Below are positions 26,981 through 33,666 of a DNA stretch of 64,000 nucleotides, one piece after another; position 1 is the stretch's first letter, and each line of letters begins with the position of its first letter. The DNA comes from Flavobacteriales bacterium. Its GTDB lineage: Bacteria; Bacteroidota; Bacteroidia; Flavobacteriales_F; PHOS-HE28. The stretch spans positions 46,650 through 110,649 of the forward strand of contig JACJZI010000013.1 of NCBI GenBank assembly GCA_020635655.1, read 5' to 3'. The translations under genes were made by a program, and so were the position numbers. The notes under the pieces are model-generated. The model made no database searches and was not told where the DNA came from. It was given only the letters and a program-made list of their open reading frames with translations.

Positions 26981-28633
26981 ATGCAACATGTGGGGTGGGC
27001 CTTGTTCGGTGGCCTGCTGATGGTCCTGGCCTGGCCGGCCACCGGTGGGTTGACACCCCTGCTGTTCATCGCGCTCGTGCCTTGGATCCGGGTCGCAGAG
27101 GATCGCTGGTCGCACGCCCCGCGCCACCAGCGGACCCTGCTTGTCCTTTATCCCGGCCTGCTGTTGTGGAACATGTTGACCACCCATTGGCTGGGAAACG
27201 TTCAGGAGGGCCCTGCCACGCGGTTCCTGACGGGTTGGCTCGTTCAGATGGCGAATGCCGGCCTGATGACCATCCCCTTTGTGTTGACCCGGCACGTGCG
27301 GAAAAGATGGGGCATGGCCTGGGGTTGGACCTCGTTCATCCTTTTCTGGACCGCATTCGAGCGCCTGCATCATGACTGGGACCTGCAATGGCCGTGGCTG
27401 ACGCTGGGGAACGGCCTGTCGGCCCATGCCGAATGGGTGCAATGGTATGCCTGGACCGGACACCTGGGCGGCAGCGTGTGGGTGCTCACCGTGAACGTGC
27501 TTGTGCTGCTGGCCTTGCGTGCCTCGCGACCGGCCGCCTCGCGCTTCCGCGCCATTGCCGCGGGCCTGCTCATTGCCCTGCCGATCGGTGGATCGCTCGT
27601 GGCCCATGCGACCTACAAGGAAAGGGGGCCGACCACCGAGGTGGTGATCGTGCAGCCCGATATCGATCCCTATTCCGAGAAGTTCGGGGGCTTGGCCCCC
27701 ATGGACCAATTGGACCGGATGCTCGACCTCGCGGGAGGGGACATGACCGACAGTACGCGTCTTGTCGTCTTTCCCGAGACGGCGCTCCAGGAGAACGCCA
27801 CGCTGCAAATGGGTCCGGACGGGGAGGTTCATCTGCAAGGTTTGTGGGAGAACGACCTGGGTGGATCGCAAAGCGTGGGACGCATCCGGGAATGGATCCA
27901 GGAACACCCCGGCGTGGCCGTGCTCACGGGCATGTCCTCCGCCTATCTGTTCGGGCGTGAAGAGCCGCGTACCATCACTGCGAGGAAGGTCGGTGGCACG
28001 GACCGCCATTACGATGCATACAATGCGGCGTTGTTGGTGGATGCACATGGCCGTCTTGCGGTCTATCACAAAAGCAAATTGGTCGCCGGGGTGGAGATGC
28101 TCCCGTTCGAAGGGCTGATCGGCAAGCTGGATTTCCTGTCGATCGATCTGGGTGGTACGTCCGGCAGCCTGGCCGGTCAGCGGGAACGGTCCGTGTTGCT
28201 GGCGGACAGTGGAAGGATCGGCGTGGCCCCTGTGATCTGTTACGAATCCGTTTTCGGTGATTACGTCACGGGCTATGTCCGCAATGGGGCCGACCTGATC
28301 GCCATCATCACCAATGATGGCTGGTGGGGCGATACGCCCGGCTATCGCCAGCACCTGCAGTACGGTCGTCTCCGCGCCATTGAAACACGCCGGGACGTCG
28401 TACGTGCAGCGAACACCGGCATCAGTTGTTGGATCGATCAGCGGGGCGACATCCATGCACCCACATCATGGTGGGTGCCTGCCGTGATCCGGGCCAGGGT
28501 CCACCTGGACCAGGGAACGACCTTCTTTGTGCGGCACGGAGATCTGACCGGACGCGCCGCGGTCTTCCTTTCGTTCCTGCTTATCGGTGTTCTGCTCGCC
28601 TTGGGCATCCGGCGATGGAGGATCGGAAAATGA
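26981..28633 (+). CDS. lnt: Apolipoprotein N-acyltransferase
   Basis: Lnt is the inner-membrane enzyme that N-acylates the lipidated cysteine of lipoproteins. The 550-residue protein has about six N-terminal membrane segments. A periplasmic nitrilase domain follows with the Glu of VVFPETALQENA, the Lys of AVYHKSKLVAGVEMLPFE and the Cys of GVAPVICYESVFGDYV. The motif TNDGWWGDTPGYRQHLQYGRLRAIETRR is typical. One last membrane segment lies near the C-terminus. The GTG at 26972 is an equally possible start; the GTG at 26948 precedes the promoter box and is unlikely. A strong hairpin terminator follows immediately. Confidence 0.95.
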   Translation: MQHVGWALFGGLLMVLAWPATGGLTPLLFIALVPWIRVAEDRWSHAPRHQRTLLVLYPGLLLWNMLTTHWLGNVQEGPATRFLTGWLVQMANAGLMTIPFVLTRHVRKRWGMAWGWTSFILFWTAFERLHHDWDLQWPWLTLGNGLSAHAEWVQWYAWTGHLGGSVWVLTVNVLVLLALRASRPAASRFRAIAAGLLIALPIGGSLVAHATYKERGPTTEVVIVQPDIDPYSEKFGGLAPMDQLDRMLDLAGGDMTDSTRLVVFPETALQENATLQMGPDGEVHLQGLWENDLGGSQSVGRIREWIQEHPGVAVLTGMSSAYLFGREEPRTITARKVGGTDRHYDAYNAALLVDAHGRLAVYHKSKLVAGVEMLPFEGLIGKLDFLSIDLGGTSGSLAGQRERSVLLADSGRIGVAPVICYESVFGDYVTGYVRNGADLIAIITNDGWWGDTPGYRQHLQYGRLRAIETRRDVVRAANTGISCWIDQRGDIHAPTSWWVPAVIRARVHLDQGTTFFVRHGDLTGRAAVFLSFLLIGVLLALGIRRWRIGK

Positions 28634-28660
28634 AAAGGGGCGCCAACGGCGCCCCTTTTT
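28633..28660. terminator. Bidirectional rho-independent terminator
   Basis: AAAAGGGGCGCC, a three-base loop and GGCGCCCCTTTTT form a 12-bp stem with A and T tracts on either side. It ends both lnt (plus) and the convergent 28683 gene (minus). Confidence 0.9.
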
Positions 28661-28682
28661 GGGTGGGTCGGGAAGCGCTCCG

Positions 28683-29999
28683 TTATTGGATCATGATCCG
28701 TCGGTTCAGGGAACCGCCTTCGTTCTGCAACTGGATCATGTAGATGCCGGTGGCGATCCCGTTCTTCGGGAATGCGAGGTGGGTGATGCCGTTCTGGATC
28801 TGCTGTTCCGGCCGCGTCACCATCACCTTGCCCTGCGCGTCGATCAGGGTCAGGTCGTGCATGCCCTCGATGCTGGAACTGACCAGAACGTTCACATTCG
28901 AACCGTCGTCCCAGGCGTTCACGATGGAAATGCCGCCGTCGCTCTCGCAACCCGCGGCGAACATGGCGCTGGTCTTGCTGCTGCCGTCGAAGTCGGTCTG
29001 GCGCAGACGATAGTAGGCCAGCCCCGTCGGTTCGTGGTCCACGAAGCTGTATTCCAAGGTCGTCTGGCTGCTGCCTGCGCCATCCACCGTACCGATGACA
29101 TACCATTCCACGCCGTTCGTGCTCTTCTCGATCGTGAAATAGTCGTTGTTCTGTTCCGATGCGGTCGTCCAGCGCACCACGACCTGATCGTTCTCACAAT
29201 CCCCCTTCAGGTCGACAAGCTCGATCGGCAGCGGGTTGTTGAAGTCCGAAAGGGTCCAGGAGCGGTAGAAATCCGCATTCGGTACCACCACATTGGATAC
29301 CGTGTTCTGCGTACCTGTGGGAACGCTCAGGGCGAAATTCCCGACCGGCAGGAAATCGCCCCATTTCTGCACGCCCGGATTGAACCGTTGCGCACCTACT
29401 TGAGTGGTCGACGCAATGAGGTTGTTGGTGGTGACGTCGGCCTTGGCATAGACGAACGCCAGGGTGGCGTCGGGTTTCGTGGTATATGCATAGCCGGGCG
29501 CCTGCGTGTCGATGATCCAGAACCGGTCGACCACATTGTTCGAGTTGTTCACCAGTCCGGTGGCGTTGTCATGCATGTGCGTCACATCCGAAGGACGGTA
29601 CAGGTCGTTGTTCCAAGCGGTCGCCACGGGCAGTGCACCGAAATTGTAGGTCGAGAACACCACGGAGCCCGCGCCTGTGCCGGCCGTGTTCTTCTGGTAG
29701 GTCAGGGGCATCTTGACCCCTGCTGCCGTGGTGAACGGGACCGAATAGATCCCGGTTGTCGCACCGATCCCCCAACGCAGATAGTTCTGTTCCCGCTCCG
29801 ATATGATGTTCCCCCCAGTGCCACTGACCGTGATGGCATTGGTGGCTGGATTCGTCACCACCAACCAGGTCTCCTGGGACGATGGCGCTGTCACATCGTA
29901 TACGATGTAAGCGTCGTTGTTGATGACCAATCGAGCGGACTGCCCGAAGGAGGCAAAGCTCAACAACGTCAGCGAGGCGGTGAGTAAAGGTCTCATCAT
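28683..29999 (-). CDS. Secreted surface protein with type IX (type A) sorting domain
   Basis: The product has 438 residues with a signal peptide (MMRPLLTASLTLLSFASFGQS). The middle has no recognised catalytic domain and is rich in Asn, Thr and Ser. Residues about 260-360 form a fibronectin-III-like module common in Bacteroidota secreted proteins (LPIELVDLKGDCENDQVVVRWTTASEQNNDYFTIEKSTNG, YYRLRQTDFDG). The last 80 residues are a type A sorting domain ending with ATGIYMIQLQNEGGSLNRRIMIQ. It is therefore predicted to be exported by type IX secretion and displayed on the cell surface. It is a single-gene unit with a complete promoter and strong terminator. A structural or adhesive role is a guess. 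Confidence 0.8.
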   Translation of the reverse strand: MMRPLLTASLTLLSFASFGQSARLVINNDAYIVYDVTAPSSQETWLVVTNPATNAITVSGTGGNIISEREQNYLRWGIGATTGIYSVPFTTAAGVKMPLTYQKNTAGTGAGSVVFSTYNFGALPVATAWNNDLYRPSDVTHMHDNATGLVNNSNNVVDRFWIIDTQAPGYAYTTKPDATLAFVYAKADVTTNNLIASTTQVGAQRFNPGVQKWGDFLPVGNFALSVPTGTQNTVSNVVVPNADFYRSWTLSDFNNPLPIELVDLKGDCENDQVVVRWTTASEQNNDYFTIEKSTNGVEWYVIGTVDGAGSSQTTLEYSFVDHEPTGLAYYRLRQTDFDGSSKTSAMFAAGCESDGGISIVNAWDDGSNVNVLVSSSIEGMHDLTLIDAQGKVMVTRPEQQIQNGITHLAFPKNGIATGIYMIQLQNEGGSLNRRIMIQ

Positions 30000-30007
30000 G
30001 GCAAGAT

Positions 30008-30038
30008 CAAAAATAATCGATCCGGACCTGTCGTCAAA
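30008..30038 (-). promoter_or_regulatory. Complete Bacteroidota promoter (-33 and -7) for the surface protein
   Basis: On the minus strand TTTG (30038-30035), 19 bases, then TATTTTTG (30015-30008) match the TTTG-N19-TAnnTTTG consensus exactly. The ATG follows eight bases later, so the message is leaderless or nearly so. It is the best promoter in the window. Confidence 0.8.
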
Positions 30039-30214
30039 CACCCCCAAGCGCACCTGGTCGGGATGGGGCCGGTTGCGGACCGTCGATGGGCCTTGGGACC
30101 GATCGCGGGGTGTTCGGACGCGGGCATGGGGTCGTTCGCGCCCGGACCGGGGGGAAGTGGCATCGCCGGGCAGGAAGATGACGTGCCTGGTGGCTCCGGG
30201 TTGCCCGGTCGGGA

Positions 30215-30222
30215 TATCTTCG
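30215..30222 (+). promoter_or_regulatory. -7 promoter box for pabB
   Basis: TATCTTCG ends five bases before the GTG at 30228 and predicts a leaderless transcript. Confidence 0.5.
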
Positions 30223-30227
30223 ACGAC

Positions 30228-31502
30228 GTGAACGCAGGATGTCCGTTCGCCTTGGGTTCCAAAGGTCTACAGGTCCCGGTGGACCTATCCGCGCTATGGG
30301 GGGAGCCGTTCTTCCTATACCGTCGTACCATGGACCGATGTCGGGCGGTGCTGGGCATCGGCAGACGGACGCATTTCTCCTCCCAGGACCCTGTCACCGC
30401 CTGGTCCCAATGGCAGGAATACCTGCTGCGCACCGCACGTCGAACAATGGGCCATTTGTCCTATGAATTGTGTCATGGCATGGAGTCCATTGGCATTCAC
30501 CGCCCCTCCCCGGAGCAATTCCCCCTCCTGCACTGGTTCGAACCCGAACTGCTCCTCGAGGAGGAGGATGGGATTACCACAATACACGGTGATCGGGCAC
30601 GGATGGAAAGGCTGGCCGGAGACCTGTCAAGCTCTGTCGGGACCCGTCCGGCCAGGAGCGGTCCGCCGGACGCGGAATGGAGGGTCCGGACTTCCCGGGC
30701 AGCCTATCTGAAGATCGCGCATGGCCTGATGGACCACATCCGTCGAGGCGATATCTACGAGGTGAACTACTGCATCGAAAGGACCGCAGAACTACCCGGT
30801 TGGGACCCCATTCGAGCCTTTCAGGACCTCCTGTGTTCCACGGAAGCCCCCTTCGCGGGTTGCTATCGCCACGGTGACACGTTCGTCCTGTGCGCCAGCC
30901 CGGAGCGGTTCCTGGAGATCGAAGGGGACCGGATACGCACGGAGCCGATGAAGGGCACGCGCCCGCGCGACGTGGATGTCGCCCGCGATCAGGCCCTGGC
31001 GGACGAACTCCGGACCGACCCCAAGGAGCGGAGCGAGAATATCATGGCCACGGATGTGGCGCGTCATGATCTGGGCCGGGTGGCGCGCACCGGGAGCGTG
31101 GAAGTGACGGAGCTTTGCGGTGTGCGCGCCTTCCGCAACGTGCATCAAATGGTCAGCCGGGTCGAAGCGCTTCTGCGCGATGATCAGCACATCACGGATG
31201 CCGTCCGGGCGTCCTGGCCCATGGCCAGCATGACCGGTGCGCCCAAGGTGCGCGCCATGCAGCTGATCAATGAGGCCGAAGGCAGGCCCCGTGGGGTGTT
31301 CAGCGGGTCGATCGGTTGGGTGGAAGGGGATCGGCTGGACCTGAACGTCGTGATCCGCACCATCGTGCACAATGCCGTGACAGGACATACCAGCTTGATC
31401 ACGGGAAGCGCGCTGACCGCCGCCTGCGATCCTGAGCAGGAGTGGGAGGAATGTGAACTGAAGGCCCGGAGCGTGCTCCGGGCGATCGGCCATGGGAATT
31501 GA
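30228..31502 (+). CDS. pabB: Aminodeoxychorismate synthase component I (chorismate-binding)
   Basis: PabB converts chorismate to 4-amino-4-deoxychorismate for folate synthesis. The 424-residue chorismate-binding enzyme has YEVNYCIERTAELPGWDPI, FAGCYRHGDTFVLCASPERFLEIEGDRIRTEPMKGTRPR (the PMKGT motif points to PabB rather than TrpE, which has PIAGT), then RSENIMATDVARHDLGRVARTGSV and PMASMTGAPKVRAMQLI. The N-terminal domain is weakly conserved. The start is the GTG at 30228, directly after the TATCTTCG box; the longer open frame upstream reads as non-coding. Its end overlaps tilS by 11 bases. No glutamine-amidotransferase partner (PabA) is in the window; folC, another folate gene, lies 29 kb away. 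Confidence 0.88.
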   Translation: MNAGCPFALGSKGLQVPVDLSALWGEPFFLYRRTMDRCRAVLGIGRRTHFSSQDPVTAWSQWQEYLLRTARRTMGHLSYELCHGMESIGIHRPSPEQFPLLHWFEPELLLEEEDGITTIHGDRARMERLAGDLSSSVGTRPARSGPPDAEWRVRTSRAAYLKIAHGLMDHIRRGDIYEVNYCIERTAELPGWDPIRAFQDLLCSTEAPFAGCYRHGDTFVLCASPERFLEIEGDRIRTEPMKGTRPRDVDVARDQALADELRTDPKERSENIMATDVARHDLGRVARTGSVEVTELCGVRAFRNVHQMVSRVEALLRDDQHITDAVRASWPMASMTGAPKVRAMQLINEAEGRPRGVFSGSIGWVEGDRLDLNVVIRTIVHNAVTGHTSLITGSALTAACDPEQEWEECELKARSVLRAIGHGN

Positions 31503-32793
31503 TCCGGTACAACGAAGCATCCAACGATCCGGGCTGCTTCCACCCGGAAGGCCCGCGCTCGTGGCCGTGAGCGGAGGCATGGACAGCATGGCCCTCCTGC
31601 ATGCACTGCATGCGCTCGGCTATCCCATCACTGCCGGTCATGTGGAACACGGATTGCGCGGCGATGCGAGCGTCGCCGACCAGGAACTGGTGCGCGCTTG
31701 GTGTGCGGACCACCGTGTGCCCTTCACCGCATGCACCGTGGACCCGAAGGCTTTGACCGAGAAGGCCGGTGTGTCCGTGCAGATGGCCGCCCGGGAGTTG
31801 CGCTACCAGGGGCTGCAACGCATGGCCGACGCGAGCGGCATCGGGACCATCGTCACCGCCCATCATCGCGATGACGCCATTGAGACCTTGTTGATCCATT
31901 TGCTGCGTGGCAGCGGCCCCCAGGGTTGGGCCTCCATTCCCCGGCGCTCGGGTCGTGTGGTACGCCCGCTCCTGGATGTGGGCCGCTCGGAGATCATGGG
32001 CTATGCGGAAAGGATGCACATCCCCTTTCGGGAGGATGCCAGCAACTCCGATCCGCACTATCTCCGGAACCGCGTGCGCCATGAATTGTTGCCCTTGATG
32101 GAGGACCTTCGGCCCGGAGCGCGGTCCGCACTCGGCCATGCACTTGAGCGGTTGCGCGACCTGGCATCATGGTGGATGAGCGACGCCCCTGAACGGCTCC
32201 CGCAAGTGATCCCCTTCGACCGGCTGAACGGGGACCATGGTCCACCCCAGATGGTGTTGTCGAAACTGTTGCGCCCCTTGGGCCTGCACCCCAACGTGGT
32301 CAAGGACATCCTGTTGGCCGTCGATCGCCGACGCACGGGTGCCTGCTTCCAAAAGGACGCTCATGCAGTGTGGGTCGATCGCACTGCGCTTCGGATCGCG
32401 CCGCTTGATGCGGACCTTGGTGTTCCGATCACCATCGGGTCCGACCTGTACCTTCCGGATAGTGCTCCGATCGTTCTGTGCGAAGATGAACGGTATGGGG
32501 GCGAGGACCGTCGATCGGCGTCCCGTACTGTGGTGATCGATCGCGACCGCCTCACCTTTCCCCTCGTCCTCCGCCAATGGCGTCCCGGAGACCGCATGCG
32601 GCCGGAGGGTCTGGGAGGGTCGAGATTGATCAGCGATATCCTGATCGATGCGAAGGTGCCACGTGATGAGAAGACAAGGACCTGGGTGCTGCTCGCCGGT
32701 GAACGCATCATCTGGCTGGTGGGTCATCGCCTGGCCGAAGGGGTGCGCGCGGTCCCCGGTGCGACGAATATCGTGCGGGCATCCCTCCGGTGA
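31492..32793 (+). CDS. tilS: tRNA(Ile)-lysidine synthase
   Basis: TilS attaches lysine to C34 of the CAU-anticodon tRNA-Ile so that it reads AUA. The 433-residue protein carries the PP-loop ALVAVSGGMDSMALLHAL (about residue 24), HVEHGLRGDASVADQELV, and TAHHRDDAIETLLIHLLRGSG with the ATP-binding residues. The C-terminal substrate-binding domain contains LRQWRPGDRMRPEGLGGSRLISDILIDAKVPRDEK. The start lies inside the pabB end (11-base overlap), so the two are cotranscribed. Confidence 0.95.
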   Translation: MGIDPVQRSIQRSGLLPPGRPALVAVSGGMDSMALLHALHALGYPITAGHVEHGLRGDASVADQELVRAWCADHRVPFTACTVDPKALTEKAGVSVQMAARELRYQGLQRMADASGIGTIVTAHHRDDAIETLLIHLLRGSGPQGWASIPRRSGRVVRPLLDVGRSEIMGYAERMHIPFREDASNSDPHYLRNRVRHELLPLMEDLRPGARSALGHALERLRDLASWWMSDAPERLPQVIPFDRLNGDHGPPQMVLSKLLRPLGLHPNVVKDILLAVDRRRTGACFQKDAHAVWVDRTALRIAPLDADLGVPITIGSDLYLPDSAPIVLCEDERYGGEDRRSASRTVVIDRDRLTFPLVLRQWRPGDRMRPEGLGGSRLISDILIDAKVPRDEKTRTWVLLAGERIIWLVGHRLAEGVRAVPGATNIVRASLR

Positions 32794-32804
32794 CCACTTC
32801 CGAC

Positions 32805-32812
32805 TATCTTCA
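32805..32812 (+). promoter_or_regulatory. -7 promoter box for the 32831 gene
   Basis: TATCTTCA lies 18 bases before the ATG. Confidence 0.45.
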
Positions 32813-32830
32813 TCCGCCCGATCTTCCCCC

Positions 32831-33121
32831 ATGAGACCCTCATCCGCCCGATCGATCGCCAAGGAGGACATTCCGTCACTGCGGTTCCCCAAGGCGCCGG
32901 TCAATCTGGACCCGGCCCATCACCATGCGCTGCTCATGAAGGTCCAACGGGCGATGCGCCTGGGCAATGGGTATCGTGGCAAGTGCCGGATACTGTTCCG
33001 GGACAGCGAGGGATTGAAAGTGGTGGAGACCACGATCTGGTCGTATGATGACCATGCGATCCTGTTGAAGTCCGGCATCGCGATCCCCCTGGCCCGGGTG
33101 CTGGACGTGGAGATGCCATGA
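32831..33121 (+). CDS. Small conserved protein of unknown function
   Basis: The product has 96 residues. The N-terminal 25 residues are basic and probably disordered. The rest (HHHALLMKVQRAMRLGNGYRGKCRILFRDSEGLKVVETTIWSYDDHAILLKSGIAIPLARVLDVEMP) reads like a small all-beta domain of the kind encoded as short stand-alone genes in many Bacteroidota. I know of no assigned function. The final IPLARVLDVE is reminiscent of small Sm-like or SH3-like folds, which is only an impression. It has its own candidate promoter. Confidence 0.65.
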   Translation: MRPSSARSIAKEDIPSLRFPKAPVNLDPAHHHALLMKVQRAMRLGNGYRGKCRILFRDSEGLKVVETTIWSYDDHAILLKSGIAIPLARVLDVEMP

Positions 33122-33184
33122 CCCGATGACTGGGATCGCAATGTTCCGGACCAGTTGAAGGGGAATTCAGCCGCTCGGGACCGC

Positions 33185-33192
33185 TAATTTTG
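33185..33192 (+). promoter_or_regulatory. -7 promoter box for the DsbD locus
   Basis: TAATTTTG is a perfect TAnnTTTG box ending 18 bases before the ATG at 33211. Confidence 0.6.
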
Positions 33193-33210
33193 GGTCCTGT
33201 TCCAAGCCTC

Positions 33211-33666
33211 ATGCGCACCCTGCTGACATCATTCGCCCTTCTTCTCATGTCGATGTACGCGTTCGCCGCGAACCCGGTGCACTGGGAATTCGAGGCCGAG
33301 ACCCGTGCCGATGGCACGGTCGCGGTGCTGCTGCATGCCAAGGTGGATGAAGGTTGGCACATCTATGCGCTGTCGCTCCCTCGCGATGATGGTCCCCTAC
33401 CCACAGAGATCCATGTCCAGGAGGATCCGAACTACGTCCTTCGGGAAGTGGTCGAACCGAATGCCAAGGAAGTGATGGACAACAATTTCGGCATGCGCGT
33501 GCGGTACCATTCGGGAGAACCCACCTTCACCGCCCTGGTCGATCGGCGGACCGATGGTTCCTTCACCGTCCGTGGGACAGTGGAATACATGGTATGCAAC
33601 GACAACACCTGTCTTCCTCCCGTCGCCGTGCCGTTCGAAGTAGCCGTTCCCGCGTCGACGAAGTGA
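33211..33666 (+). CDS. Stand-alone DsbD N-terminal (alpha) domain protein
   Basis: The product is a 151-residue periplasmic protein with a signal peptide (MRTLLTSFALLLMSMYAFA). It consists of a single immunoglobulin-like DsbD alpha-type domain (VHWEFEAETRADGTVAVLLHAKVDEGWHIYALSLPRDDGPLPTEI). The redox cysteine pair lies in the motif MVCNDNTCLPP. In the family this domain receives electrons from the DsbD membrane core and reduces periplasmic partners. The stop overlaps the dsbD-like ATG (TGATG), so the two proteins are made together. The module is repeated twice more in that neighbour. Confidence 0.88.
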   Translation: MRTLLTSFALLLMSMYAFAANPVHWEFEAETRADGTVAVLLHAKVDEGWHIYALSLPRDDGPLPTEIHVQEDPNYVLREVVEPNAKEVMDNNFGMRVRYHSGEPTFTALVDRRTDGSFTVRGTVEYMVCNDNTCLPPVAVPFEVAVPASTK

